From: Aphanomyces cochlioides
Taxonomy: Eukaryota > Oomycota > Saprolegniomycetes > Saprolegniales > Verrucalvaceae
Direction: 5' to 3'
Assembly (NCBI GenBank): GCA_019828595.1
Contig: JAHQRK010000009.1
Span: 248,001 to 312,000 of the forward strand
Length of the DNA: 64,000 nt
The translations under genes were made by a program, and so were the position numbers. The notes under the pieces are model-generated. The model did no database searches and had not been told where the DNA came from. It saw nothing but the letters and a program-made list of their open reading frames with translations. Shown in pieces: positions 1 to 11,422 of this stretch (positions are counted from its first letter, which is position 1; every line of letters starts with the position of its first letter).

Positions 1-362
1 ACGACTTTGCCAAGTACACGATCTACGACCAGAGTCTTAGCTCAATTTAGAGATACAAGCTGAGCTTTGGCTAGCATTTTCGTGGAGTTTCAAGCTCATG
101 AGGTGGTGCCGAGCTGCTCTCTGGCAGTCTTTCTATCGTGGCTGGCTCCAAGCAGTGCACTGTAGAGCGGCAGGAGCGCGGGTATTCATCTTGGAGTTTG
201 TCTTTTCACTCTTCATAGAGCTGGAGGATTCATCCATAAGTGACTGGCGCAGCTTGAGCACAATGCCGGGAGAGCCACGACATTAAGCACGTCAAGACGA
301 CGCTCGAGATGGAGTCCAAGTCTTGCTTGGTGAATTTCTTGCCTTGCGGGTACTAAACGCCG
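1..362. other. No gene recognised
   Basis: I see no coding region with family resemblance, no RNA gene and no repeat. The one open frame here (98-286) is short and low in information. This is the 3' flank of the EF-hand gene that ends at 363. Confidence 0.4.
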
Positions 363-1118
363 TCATATTAGCGAGCTTGTCGGCGGTATAAGCTGTTGAA
401 TTACCTGGTCGAGAGCGTCCAGAGTGCACTGGAGGAAGAAGCCCGACGTCGTTTTCGTCTTGACGTACGCAATCACTTCCTGCCGCGAGTAGAAGACCGT
501 CTCGGCGTTGTCGTTGGATGGCATGCCGAATGGACCGCCGTTTGGGCTTGGAAGCAGCCCGGCATCTTCATGGCAGTAGGCTAAAACCTCGCCAAGCTGC
601 TCCATGGATCGAATCACATCGTTGTGGACGACCTAGAGCGCAAAGTTACCGTCGTGCCAGTCGACTTTGAGGCGTACCGACGTGTAGCCAGCGATTAAAC
701 ACGTCGCTCGCGTGGTAAAATCACGGTTGGCATCGTCGACTGCTTTCTTCTCGTCAGTGTGGAGCTGGATGACCTCTCGGTTCTTGTCGAGGGTGAAATA
801 ATGGACGAGTTCCGTGAGATTGACCGCGCCACTGGCGTCGACGTCGATAAGTTGGAAGAGCGCTGGCGAGGCGGGCCGTCTTGTAGCAGCACCGCGCTTC
901 GGAAACGCAGCAGCGAGGGATTCTGTCGTGTATTGACACTGCGCCGTTTGGTCAAACGAGCCATAGATCGCTGCGCCGCTCGAAATCACGAGCGTGGCTG
1001 ATAGAATCGCAAGAAAAAGGCGAGACCGCTTGGCTTTAATCAAAAGCGGCCGCTTGGCCAAGCGGCTGTCCGTTGCTTCATCCGTCTCGCTTCCATACGA
1101 GGCAAACGTTGGGACCAT
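363..1118 (-). CDS. Small EF-hand type II membrane protein, two exons
   Basis: Predicted protein of 236 residues from exons 1118-678 and 632-363. A 45-bp intron (677-633, GTACGC...CTCTAG, phase 0) removes an in-frame TAG; without it the frame would stop at 161 residues, yet the same frame stays open beyond. A hydrophobic segment near residues 34-54 (LFLAILSATLVISSG) without a typical cleavage pattern suggests a signal anchor. An EF-hand loop follows around residue 92 (DVDASGAVNLTE: Asp 1, Asp 3, Ser 5, Gly 6, Glu 12). The layout resembles the much larger neighbour at 2415-6586, which also has Thr-Asp-Glu near the N terminus, an anchor and an EF-hand. Inferred role is a calcium-binding surface or secretory-pathway protein; the partner is unknown. 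Confidence 0.7.
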
Positions 1119-1526
1119 GCAATCAAATCGAAACTACCGTCCATGAGGAGATAGAAATCGAGTGGCGATCCTCAGTGAAACGGCGCGGAAGAGATATATC
1201 GAAAACTTCGGGCTGCCACAAACTCGCCACAGCGACAACAACGTCAGATTTTAGTGTCAACATGGATCAAACGGATTGGATTTTAATCGGATTGGACTCA
1301 CCGAGCGATGTGCAACGTGGTTCGATGCAAAGTTGATTGGAAATTCATTGGAAATGCCATGCAAATCGTTGAGTTCGCCGGTGTTAACATGTCCATCAGG
1401 TTGTCAATGCGTATTACTTTATACAATATAAATATGGATTATAACAAGTTATTTGTTTAAACAGTGAGTACCCGATCGAATCTACAAAATTTCAAATCTG
1501 GCAGTTTAGATATAAAAAGATGAAAT

Positions 1527-1779
1527 TATTGTCTTTTTCACCCAAATTTGTATTTTTCTACCAAAATTGAGTTCATTTCCAAATCGATTCCATCATACTG
1601 AAGTCAAGTATAAATGAAAAGTACGGTAAATTGGCCAAATAAAATTCACGTGTGTATAGGTGTGTTTTGCGTGAACTTGGTAAATACTCGATTCTGATTG
1701 GCTGATCGATTTGCAGATCGATTTGAAAAATCGATACATTTGAGACCCCTCTCACAATTTAGAATGAAATCGACAATAC
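1527..1779 (+). repeat. MITE family M1, copy A (~250 bp)
   Basis: About 250 bp bounded by the short inverted ends TATTGTC and GACAATA. It matches, in reverse orientation, 50136-50379 almost base for base, and shares blocks with further copies at 20618, 23784, 26211 and 50380. Conserved internal blocks include GATTCTGATTGGCTGA and GTGTGTTTTGCGTGA. There is no coding capacity. Confidence 0.75.
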
Positions 1780-2414
1780 CAACATGAGTTTTCTCAACCT
1801 GTCCAAGCAAAAACGCGTGGGTTGCAAACGCAAGACACGCAAAATAGTGCGTCTCGCTGGAAGCTTGGAGATTTCTTGCTTGTATCCGAGCCTCGTTTCT
1901 TGGATGAAACTACACGAAGCTCTCCCAAATACCAGCGGCTTGAGCTGCAGGATTATTTCAAAGGGGGGCTTGGGGGGGAATCGGGGGGATGCTAGGAGAC
2001 CGTGCTATGTCGGTGATACCATTTCCATTCTCGCGTGGATTGGGGCGAGCTATCCTGTAAAGTTTCTGTACATATTATATATAGGCTGGATATGGTCAAT
2101 TCTAGAGGAAATCGCCCATGTCATATCGAAGCGTCATCCTTCGAAGAAACAGCATTCTGTGCGGGGGCGGGGCTTTAAAACAACGAGGGGGAGAAGAAAA
2201 TAGTGCCGAGATGACGGGGGAAATATGAGAAAAGTTGGGGGGGATATAGGGGGAAGTTGAGGGGGTCTGCCATGGTGGCTGTCAATTTCACGGCAGCGAT
2301 GAGGGATTTCACCGCAGAGCTGCAGCCTTGGACGAGGAAAATTGAAAAGGTGTGTATATTCATTGAATGCATTGAATGCATCTCGGTTCTACTTGGAACG
2401 CACACGTGCACGAA
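1780..2414. other. No gene recognised; G-rich tracts
   Basis: An open frame at 1784-2203 has no family resemblance. The region has runs of G (around 1964-1990 and 2160-2265), which inflate open frames. It separates MITE copy A from the 3' end of the large EF-hand gene. Confidence 0.35.
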
Positions 2415-5400
2415 TTAGGTAGCAGTTGGGGCTGTAGCAGCAGCAGCTTGGTTGTAGCACGCTGTGGCATTTTGCTTTGCGGGGAGGAGCATCGCCTGGG
2501 AAATCTCGGTCCATCCAGCAGGGCCGGCAGTCTCTAGAGCTTGGTCAATGCATGCGTCCAGGGCCGCTTTCTTGGCCACAACTGCATTCAACGCGGCTTG
2601 CGCGGCGTCAATCTGCGTCTGGAGTTGCGTGTACTCGGACGTGAATGTGAGCTGTAAGAGTGCTTGGAACTCGGGGCGAGTGAGGAGAACCTCGACGGGA
2701 AGCGTCATGGGCACGCTCTGGACCATGCACGACTTGACTTTGTTGACCAACGCAGCGTAGTCGGTCGCCGACTAGACAGAACAACAATTCCTCAACATCG
2801 CATCGTCCACCGCAACGACTTACTTGGATTGCCGCGCCGCCTGTCGGGTACGAAGCATTGACGCAAGTCTGGACAAGGTTGTAGTGGTCGTCGATTGTCG
2901 TGGCATGGATCGTGTCGTTGGCAGCGACGTTGCCAAGATCGGTGGCCTTCGAGACGACGATCTGGCTTTGTATGTTCTCGAGGGTGAAGTTGCCATTGAG
3001 AGCTGTCGAGTTGGGCAGCCCGTACGCGGTTCCATCGGGTGCGACGTCGTTGCAATTCTTGAGCATCCAAGCCTGGAGGCCGTAGAATTCCTCCCGCGTC
3101 AACGCGGCGTCGGTGGCGTTGGTGACGACTTGACTGCCGCGGACGGCGCATTCCATCTGCCGGCTAAAGATCTCGCGCGTGCCAAAGTAAGCCGACTTGT
3201 ACGCCGTCGGGTCCGAGATATTGGCGAGCGTCGCCAGCTTGTCGTCTCGGATCTTTGCAATCGCCGCGAGGAGCTCCGCCTGCGAGACGACACCGTCCTT
3301 GTTGGTGTCCGTCTTGCCAAAGTTTTGGTTGCTCCTGTCCATGCAGACCTGCTTGATCCACGCCATGGCCGGCGCGAGCTCAAACGCATCGAGGACATTG
3401 ATCTTGCGGCCAAACTAGAATGAAAACATGAGCAAGATGGAGCCGGGGCGAAAATGGACGTACGACGAGGATGGCAATGTCAACGCAAGCGCTGAGCGAG
3501 CCGTAGTACGCTGCGACTGCCGACAGCGCTTGGCTGCGTTCGCTGGCCGTGTTGAACCACTTGGAATTGATCGACGCTGTGATGTTGGCGAGCGACTGGT
3601 TGAGCAGAGCGTGCGCTTCCGCCTTGGTCAAGTTGGTTTGGTTGCCCAGCGTGTCGATGGAAGTCGAGAGGATTGTCAAGACTTCGTCGCGGCTTGGCGA
3701 GTAGTTGGTCACGGCTGGAGTGGAGGGCGTGAGCCAGCTCGACGTTGTCGTTGGAACTGGGGTCGTCTCGTCGTCCTGGTTGGAGTTGTTGGGCGGCGTC
3801 GCGGATGGTGTCGACTGTGGGGACGTTGGCGAAGTTCCAGCTTGAGTTGGTTCAGGAGTCGCTGCATTATCTGAAGTAGACGCTGGCGTGGGTTCTGGCG
3901 TGGCTGAGCTGTCAGAAGTCGACGCTGGCGTTGGCTCTGGTGTCGACGAGCTGTCAGATGATGAGGAGCTTGGTGTTGGAGTCGACGAATTGTCCGAAGT
4001 AGGTTCTGGCGAGGCAGAGCTGTCTGAAGTCGACGCTGGCGTTGGCTCTGGCGTCGTGGAACTTGCTGTAGACACGGGCGTTGGTTCTGGAGTCGATGCA
4101 TTGTCTGAGGTTGTGGCTGGCGTTGGCTCTGGTGTGGCTGAACTGTCTGTTGTGGTAGCTCGCGTTGGTTCTGGCGTTGTGGAGCTGCCTGTCGATGCAG
4201 GAGTAGGCTCAGGAGTCGACGAATTGTCGGATGTAGATGCTGGAGTTGGTTCTGGCGTCGCTGCATTATCTGAAGTGGTGGCCGGAGTTGGTTCCGGCGC
4301 AGCTGAGTCGCCAGAGGTTGTAGCTGGCGTTGGTTCTGGTGTCGCTGAGTTGTCTGAAGTGGAGGCTGGCGTTGGTTCAGGTGTCGCTGAGTTGTCTGAA
4401 GTCGAAGCTGGCGTTGGTTCTGGTGTCGCTGCATTATCTGAAGTGGTGGCCGGAGTTGGTTCCGGTGTAGCTGAGTCGCCAGAGGTTGTAGCTGGCGTTG
4501 GTTCAGGTGTCGCTGCATTATCTGAAGTGGAGGCCGGAGTTGGTTCCGGCGCAGCTGAGTCGCCAGAGGTTGTAGGTGGCGTTGGTTCTGGTGTCGCTGA
4601 GTTGTCTGAAGTGGAGGCCGGAGTTGGTTCCGGCGCAGCTGAGTCGCCAGAGGTTGTAGCTGGCGTTGGTTCTGGTGTCGCTGAGTTGTCTGAAGTGGAG
4701 GCCGGAGTTGGTTCCGGCGCAGCTGAGTCGCCAGAGGTTGTAGCTGGCGTTGGTTCTGGTGTCGCTGAGTTGTCTGAAGTGGAGGCTGGCGTTGGTTCAG
4801 GTGTCGCTGAGTTGTCTGAAGTCGAAGCTGGCGTTGGTTCTGGTGTCGCTGCATTATCTGAAGTGGTGGCCGGAGTTGGTTCCGGTGTAGCTGAGTCGCC
4901 AGAGGTTGTAGCTGGCGTTGGTTCAGGTGTCGCTGCATTATCTGAAGTGGAGGCCGGAGTTGGTTCCGGCGCAGCTGAGTCGCCAGAGGTTGTAGCTGGC
5001 GTTGGTTCTGGTGTCGCTGAGTTGTCTGAAGTGGAGGCTGGCGTTGGTTCAGGTGTCGCTGAGTTGTCTGAAGTCGAAGCTGGCGTTGGTTCTGGTGTCG
5101 CTGCATTATCTGAAGTGGTGGCCGGAGTTGGTTCCGGTGTAGCTGAGTCGCCAGAGGTTGTAGCTGGCGTTGGTTCAGGTGTCGCTGCATTATCTGAAGT
5201 GGAGGCCGGAGTTGGTTCCGGCGCAGCTGAGTCGCCAGAGGTTGTAGCTGGCGTTGGTTCTGGTGTCGCTGAGTTGTCTGAAGTGGAGGCTGGCGTTGGT
5301 TCAGGTGTCGCTGAGTTGTCTGAAGTCGAAGCTGGCGTTGGTTCTGGTGTCGCTGCATTATCTGAAGTGGTGGCCGGAGTTGGTTCCGGTGTAGCTGAGT

Positions 5401-6586
5401 CGCCAGAGGTTGTAGCTGGCGTTGGTTCAGGTGTCGCTGCATTATCTGAAGTGGAGGCCGGAGTTGGTTCCGGCGCAGCTGAGTCGCCAGAGGTTGTAGC
5501 TGGCGTTGGTTCAGGTGTCGCTGAGTTGTCGGATGTAGATGCTGGCGTTGGTTCTGGTGTCACTGAGCTGTCCAAAGTCGAAGCTGGCGTTGGTTCTGGT
5601 GTCGTCGAGTCGCTCGTAGCAGCTGGGGTCGGCTCTGGCGTAGCTGAGCTGTCTGTCGTAGAAGCTGGAGTTGGCTCTGGCGACGTGGAACTGTCCAAAG
5701 TCGAAGCTGGCGTTGGTTCTGGTGTGGTCGAGTCACCTGTAGCCGTTGGCGTTGGTTCTGGCGTGACTGAGTTGTCTGCAGTGGAGGCTGGCGTTGGTTC
5801 TGGTGTCACTGAGCTGTCCAAAGTCGAAGCTGGCGTTGGTTCTGGTGTCGCTGAGTCGTCAGTTGTTGATGCTGGCGTTGGCTCTGGCGTCGCTGAATTG
5901 TCTGAAGCGGTAGATGCTGGTGTTGGTTCTGGCGTTTCAGGGGTAGAAGAGTTTGTCGGTGCTGGAGTTGGAGAGCCATGAGTGGCAGCCGTCGTGGTGG
6001 GTTCTGGCGTGACAACTTTGGCGTTGTAGCACTGAGCGGCTTGCTGGAGGACTTTGTAAAGCTCATCGTCCGTGAGGATTTCATTCTTTTCGGTCGTTTT
6101 CGGCGCGACAAGTTGATTGTAGGTGCTCGTGACGCACTCAATATGCTGCTTGTACTGCGCATTCACTTGAGCAATCGCGGCGTCGGCAGCAGCTTGAATT
6201 CTCGCAATCTGTTCCGTCTTTTGCGTGCCCAAGAAGGCGAGCAATTCATCGAGACTGATCGATCCATCGACATTCGCATCGAGCGCCGTCCAGTTGGCCG
6301 CAAGTGGTTTTGCAGGTGGAAAGACCAAGCTGACATTTTGCCACGGAAACGACAGACTTGGCGCTGCGTTGAGCGACTCGGTTTGGATTAAATTCGGCGC
6401 ATTCTTGCTGTAGGACGCAACGCCAACAATCGCCGCCGCGCAGGCTGCCACAAGTCCGAGACAGAGGATCCATCGACTCGCTCTTGGTTTTCCTCGCGGT
6501 GCTGCTGCGGGCTGCTTGCTCAGTGCGGTTAATTTCTTGAGGAATTCATCCGTCTCGTTGTTTTCACTCCCATATGGCGTTCGCAT
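2415..6586 (-). CDS. Large EF-hand, mucin-like repeat membrane protein, three exons
   Basis: Predicted protein of 1356 residues from exons 6586-3464, 3414-2824 and 2771-2415. Introns are 49 bp (3463-3415, GTACGT...TTCTAG) and 52 bp (2823-2772, GTAAGT...GTCTAG), both phase 0, and both joins keep sensible protein. Order: cytoplasmic N terminus, signal anchor near residues 41-63 (WILCLGLVAACAAAIVGVAS), an EF-hand-like loop near residue 103 (DANVDGSISLDE), about 50 Thr/Pro-rich repeats of 13-15 residues (TPEPTPASTSDNSA type), then a helical domain with N-glycosylation motifs and a canonical EF-hand loop (DTNKDGVVSQAE). The repeats should be heavily O-glycosylated, as in mucin-like oomycete surface proteins. 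Inferred role: cell-surface or wall-associated calcium-binding protein. Repeat number is likely to vary between strains. Confidence 0.85.
3850..5990 (-). repeat. Coding tandem repeats with 252-bp higher-order unit
   Basis: Basic unit is about 42 bp (14 residues, consensus TPEPTPA-S/T-TSDNSA). From about 4360 to 5450 six basic units form a higher-order block of 252 bp: the same junction string recurs near 4777, 5029 and 5281, exactly 252 bp apart, with near-identical sequence. This points to recent block duplication by unequal exchange. The repeats also create a 697-codon open frame on the opposite strand, which is an artefact. Confidence 0.9.
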
Positions 6587-6769
6587 TGCAGCGGTTTCGA
6601 GCTTTTGTCGCCGCCCTCGTGCAAATCCAACAATGAATCATCGCAGCACCAACTCGAAGTTCCATTGTAACGGACAATCTACTTGGCCGTTACAGCCGTT
6701 ACAGCCGTTTCTCCGACGTGGGTGTCGACAAAATTTCTATTCATAGCGCTCGAAAATTCGATCCAAACG

Positions 6770-8010
6770 TGGTGGCGTTACGTCACAAAAGCGTGACGAC
6801 AGCTCGATATTGAGTCGTTACTGGCGATCTAGCGAAGATCTAGATGGAGGAAAAGATTCTGTATGCAATACAGTGTCGTCCAAGGAACGTCGCACGATCT
6901 TCTAGAGTGGCGAAAGATGCCATGGAGAAAGAGCCAACGTTCTCGATGGATCTCGAGCTTTTTGGCAAGGCAAAATGGGTGGACGACGCGATCTCGCACT
7001 GTAAGATGAAACCCAAGTAGAATGCACCAAAGCTGCAGAGAAAACGCGTCGAGACAAGGCTCTATGAGATGGAACTTTTCGTTCTCCGTCTGCTTCGACG
7101 TCGGACGGAGAGGAGCGTTCGATAGAGCTTGAAGGCACGACACATCGACTGTCTTGTAGATTTGGGTATTCAGAGCGGCGTTAGATCCTCTCTACACAGT
7201 CAAAGAGCGCTGTGGTTGTCAGAAAACTTGACATAAAATCTCGCATTTCGATCCAACTTGGTGTCGCCGCGATACATTTCATGATGGTCCAAGCGTCCAA
7301 GGAGACCCGAACGCGCTCCATTTTCAAAGCCATTTCATTGCCGAGAGGATTCTTAAAACTCGAGCCGCCCATCTGTGTAGTCTTGTAGATTGTCCACACG
7401 ATGAAATTGTAGTTGGACAGACTCAGGGAATAGAGTTTCCACGTCAAGATCTTCCAGATGCAGACAGACTTGCACAGGATCTATAGACGGTCATGTTTTT
7501 CTGCTTGACTTGGGATCGGCAAGGAAATGTCAACTTGACAAAATATTGAAACCGCGGCTGGAAGAGAACGATGCACAGTCGATCGCATCGTCGAAAAGAC
7601 CATCTCGCCATTGTCTCCCCCCTTCTCAAAGACGGTGAAAAGCTTCACTTATTGCCATGAAACTCCAGTCAAATCCATTCAGAGGAGCCCCCCCTTGATC
7701 CCCCTTCCCCCCTTCGATCCCCCCTTCAATCCCCCCTTCAATCCCCCCTTCAATCCCCATGGCGAACTTCTTGACATCTCGCGCAAATCCACGGCAGCCG
7801 TGTCTTCATGAACGACATCAGCACACTTTTCTCCGTGACTTGCTCTTCTTCGTCTGGAAATCTTCTAGAATCTCCTTGTGCTTCTAGAAGACAATCCCAG
7901 CGCAACATGATCTTGCCATTGACAAAACTCATGGCCATGAAATCGTCATCGTTTGGTCGAAACCACGCATGAAATCCCATTCCCCTTACGGGAACCTGTG
8001 TCGTCTCCAT
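6770..8010. pseudogene. Decayed coding relics, duplicated at 12640-13560
   Basis: Patches are clearly related to 12640-13560. 6770-6840 matches 12700-12770 in direct orientation. 6840-7130 matches 13230-13510 inverted, and 7500-7640 matches 12820-12930 inverted. Short protein-like stretches remain on the minus strand at 7181-7447 (contains IVWTIYKTTQMGGSSFKNPL) and 7750-8010 (contains MGFHAWFRPNDDDFMAMSF), but no continuous gene can be built. I do not recognise the family. Shared stretches ending in C-rich tracts (around 7625-7760, 8610-8720 and 13500-13560) suggest several rearranged copies of one ancestral locus. Confidence 0.4.
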
Positions 8011-8112
8011 CGAAAGCTTTGGGAAAGCTGTCTTGCCTTGCTGGCGGACGCTGAAAAGCGGCTATCGACTTTGCATCTCCCAAGGATTTGGATGCAAATG
8101 CGAGTAATATAT

Positions 8113-8206
8113 TTACCTCACTTTAGTGACATTGCAGTTTCCGACAGCATTCATTTTGCTCTAAATTACTCCAAAGTCCATACATAATGTCATTAAAACC
8201 AGGTAA
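8113..8206 (+). repeat. GZ-IR element copy 1
   Basis: Left arm TTACCTCACTTTAGTGACAT, right arm ATGTCATTAAAACCAGGTAA, about 54 bp between. One of eight dispersed copies. No glycine-zipper gene follows on the plus strand here, only decayed sequence. Confidence 0.8.
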
Positions 8207-9091
8207 AACATTGGTGTGTGTTTTCATCGAGTCGACGGAAACAACAGGCTAGCGTTGCTTTTGATAGCCCAGCGGCGTCCCTGGAAGGCTTCACAGCGCT
8301 CAAACTACCCCCATCGGCTGGATGGAATGGCCCACAATACGCAGCGTCAGTGCTTGATTTGCCCTCAAAGCGCGACAGCATTATTGCGCGTCTGTCAATG
8401 TCCCTCGTTGCAGTCGTCGTGGCTCTCATGCATCAAGACTCGCCCCACAGACAGGCTGACCCAGTCGCTTGCCCCTCTCACCTTATTCTGCTTCCAATCT
8501 CCGTGCCGTCACAGGAGGCAGCTGTGCTGTCATTGCCCATCGCGGTCAATCTAAAGTCCCCTCGACCGAAAAACTCCCCCCCCCGCGCTTGAATGGCCAT
8601 CTTCACGTCGTTGCAGCCGTCTTTGCCTTCTCAAAGACGGTGTACATCTTCACTTGGTGGCCATCCAATCCATCCAAACCAGCTCCCCCGTCACCCCCCT
8701 CAAGCCCCCTTCCAGCCCTGTTCCTGCACTCTTTTGGCGAGGGGAACTGCTTCATGCTCAGCGCTAGTGAAGGCCAGAGAGCGCATTTCTGGCCATCAAT
8801 TCTAGCTTTGCAATGCAACAAGTAGATCTTGCGCCATGGTTGTCGACGTCCCGACGCTGGTCAGGAGGATTTCCAATGTCGCTTGGACTGGGTGTGGCTG
8901 GCGTCACAGGAAGCGACAAGCTGACCAAGTCGACGTCCAAGACCTCGAAAGCGTTTTCAACTGGGCGTTCATCTGTGCATTTTGCGAGACCTCGCAGAAG
9001 TTGGTCTTTACAACGCTGTCGACAGGACATGGAACCACAAAGACATGCTATAATATATTATATAGATAGTACGTTCACAGGCAAGAACGAG
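8207..9091. other. No intact gene; decayed flank of a glycine-zipper-like unit
   Basis: Several overlapping open frames exist but none has family resemblance. A block after the IR element weakly resembles the 5' flanks of the plus-strand glycine-zipper genes, so this may be a degenerate unit. 8610-8720 shares a stretch with 7625-7760. The right side is the 3' flank of the minus-strand gene ending at 9092. Confidence 0.35.
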
Positions 9092-10045
9092 CTATTTGTT
9101 GATGTGGTGCCGTGTTTGTTGCGCATTGGACTTGTCAATGGCGTGACCAATCTTGCCGCCAACCCACGCCCCGGCGCGTTCGCCGCCCGCCGCCCCGGCA
9201 GTGCTCCCAAGTGCGGCTCCAGCCGCTGTGCCAAATGTTGACCCAACTGGCCCCGCGACGGCTGTGCCAAGAGCGCCACCAGCAAGGCCCCCCGCCGCGC
9301 CTCCGACGGCCCCACCGACAGCTTTGCCAACAGTGCCACCGACCTGACGTCCTTTGGTCTCATAACGACCCATCGGCATGGAGGAAGAGCGCTTCAGTGG
9401 GGAGGTGGGTCTCTTTGGGGATTTTGGACTCTGTGGGGCGGTGTGTTTGCTCTCCTTCAAGCGCTTGGCGTGGAGGTCGATGCCGTGACCAACCTTGCCG
9501 CCAACCCACGCCCCGGCGCGCTCGCCGCCAGCCTCCCCAGCAGCGGTTCCTATTTCGGTTCCAGCTTTTGAACCAATTTTCGATCCAACTGGCCCCGCGA
9601 CGACAGTGCCAAGAGCGCCACCACCAAGGCCCCCCGCCACGCCTCCGACAGCCCCGCCGACAGCTTTGCCAACAGTACCACCGACGCGGCGTCCTTTGGT
9701 CTCATAACGACCCATCGACATGGAGGAAGAGCGCTTCAAGGGGAACGTTGGTGACTGTGGTGCAGCTACATTGGCCTTGACTGGGGGGCGTCGTTGAGCC
9801 CTCGTCGGGGAGTGTTTCTTCCCAAGATTGTTCGCAAGGGTGACGCGTTTTAGGCGGACACCGTTGATTTTTTTCACACGATTGGCCGAGTTGGCTGCCG
9901 CTTTCGAGGGATGGTCACCTTGGAGGAGACGGAGATTGAAGGCTGCGTTGAGAGAAGTTACGGGGTCGACCAGCATGACGGGCGTGTCTTGGAGGGCAAA
10001 GACGGCGGCCGACGTTGCGAGTACGAGGGGGGCCAAAAGACGCAT
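9092..10045 (-). CDS. Secreted glycine-zipper protein with two zipper domains
   Basis: Intronless, 317 residues. The N terminus (MRLLAPLVLATSAAVFA) looks like a signal peptide. Two Gly/Ala-rich domains at residues 111-190 and 225-304 each start with MGRYETKGR and continue with GxxxG repeats (GGTVGKAVGGAVGG). Each is preceded by a basic Ser-rich linker (PLKRSSSM). The second copy and its linker closely match the first, so the domain was duplicated within the gene. Glycine zippers pack helices in membranes; in oomycetes such proteins are secreted and of unknown function. Three single-domain paralogues lie at 25220, 31049 and 53215. Unlike those, this gene has no GZ-IR element in its 5' flank. 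Confidence 0.85.
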   Translation of the reverse strand: MRLLAPLVLATSAAVFALQDTPVMLVDPVTSLNAAFNLRLLQGDHPSKAAANSANRVKKINGVRLKRVTLANNLGKKHSPTRAQRRPPVKANVAAPQSPTFPLKRSSSMSMGRYETKGRRVGGTVGKAVGGAVGGVAGGLGGGALGTVVAGPVGSKIGSKAGTEIGTAAGEAGGERAGAWVGGKVGHGIDLHAKRLKESKHTAPQSPKSPKRPTSPLKRSSSMPMGRYETKGRQVGGTVGKAVGGAVGGAAGGLAGGALGTAVAGPVGSTFGTAAGAALGSTAGAAGGERAGAWVGGKIGHAIDKSNAQQTRHHINK

Positions 10046-10336
10046 CGTTGGGGCTAGCTGCTTGGTGGTAAATCAAACAATGCGACGGCGAATCTCTCGT
10101 GTGAGTGAGGCAAGTGGTAGGAAAGGTTGGCTGCGAGGTGCATACACTGTATCACGAAAATTTTTCCGGCGGGAGGGGGGATTCCACGAAAGCCGTCGGA
10201 TAACCCGTGTGGGAGTTGCACTTGTTACGATCAACGACGCCCCTGTGAGACGATCCATGTGGAATGCCGCTCGTCCGTGTATCACGTGACAGGTACAAAA
10301 TCAACAACAGAGGGGCGAGGGATCGAGTGTCGTGCT

Positions 10337-11414
10337 TAGAGATGCGTTAGTTATTTAAACATAAATAACGGAACGTTTAATAACCGTTTTAAAACATTTT
10401 CTTATTTTCCTTTGTTTTAAAAGTTTTTTTGGAATTGATTGGCAAATACTACTTTGTGCCAGCCAATTGTAGAAATGACAACACAGATGGGTTCGAAAGG
10501 AAAAAGTGAAGAGTTAATTTGGAGTGACTGTGAATAAGAATATAGATCAAAATTTGAACAAAATATTGAATTTTTCAACATTGCAATTAGGGAGAAGATG
10601 GTGCCAAACTGGTGTGAAAAAGTCTGTGCTCCGAGTCAGTGGGCACTAGGGGGCATTGGCGGGTACTCTCAGCCTCCTTATGCCAAGGCAGACGCCTCTA
10701 TGTTGGAAATGCGTCAGACGAACGTCATATCACATTATTCTCCGATCTTACAATCAATTGCATGTGGTTAAATTTATTCATCAAGTGGGTGTCTGCAATA
10801 GCTTCGCGACTGTGAAGACTCTTGGTGACCCGACTGATCGTCATGAGAGCTGCTGCTGGAGAATGGCTTGATGGTGGCGAACGCGCACGAGGAGATCTCG
10901 AGCACCGACATTGATTACAAGTTGCAGAAACTGCAGTCCGTCAAAGTTCCGATGTAACGTCAACTTCACTCAGATACAATAGCTTAAAACGGATTCAAAG
11001 TCTGCGCTGTGAAATACTACTTTATTGAATGGTAGAGCACGCTTGATCATACAAAGGGCCAAAACTTCTTGTACTGTATGTAGCTGTACACTGCCATCAC
11101 GTGCCATTAAATCTACAAAGCTATCCATAGCACGAAGCTATGCTACTGCTCGCACTTGAAATCGCCTGCAAATCTAATGGATGTCGTGAGATATGTTTCG
11201 CTGCTCTGGCGATGTCATAGCCACTACGTATGCACTTAACACGAACCATTTTCTTTGACTCATCGATAGGATATCCTCTGAGTCTTCCCCAACGTTCCGG
11301 ATACTAGTGTGTCGCCCTCTCTGAACTACGGATAATTGTTCAGTTATTGTTTCGAAATATTTTATAATTTATTTAACCGTTTTATTTGGAAAATTTTATA
11401 AAAACGCATCTCTA
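10337..11414. mobile_element. Non-autonomous hAT element, copy 1
   Basis: 1078 bp with terminal inverted repeats TAGAGATGCGTT and AACGCATCTCTA, flanked by a perfect 8-bp target duplication GTCGTGCT (10329-10336 and 11415-11422). TIRs of the form T/CAGxGxTG with an 8-bp duplication are diagnostic of the hAT superfamily. No transposase is present. The same element occurs at 22622-23528. Confidence 0.92.
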
Positions 11415-11422
11415 GTCGTGCT

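Noticed and set aside
1784..2203. 139-codon plus-strand open frame
   Set aside because: No signal peptide, domain or paralogue; overlaps G-rich tracts that suppress stops.
3709..5442. 577-codon minus-strand open frame rich in Gln/Arg/Asn
   Set aside because: Shadow of the same repeats in another frame of the same strand.
3888..5981. 697-codon open frame on the plus strand rich in VGSGVAELSEV repeats
   Set aside because: It is the antisense of the Thr/Pro coding repeats; lack of stops follows from the repeat composition, and the minus-strand frame has signal anchor, EF-hands and good splice sites.
7690..7760. C-rich short tandem CCCCCCTTCAAT-type repeats as a telomere-like or CRISPR-like array
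   Set aside because: Only a few imperfect units, no spacers; simple low-complexity sequence found in several decayed copies.
9112..9780. 222-codon plus-strand open frame and similar frames opposite other glycine-zipper genes (25558, 31281, 53310)
   Set aside because: Antisense of Gly/Ala-rich coding sequence, giving Pro/Ala/Arg-rich shadows.
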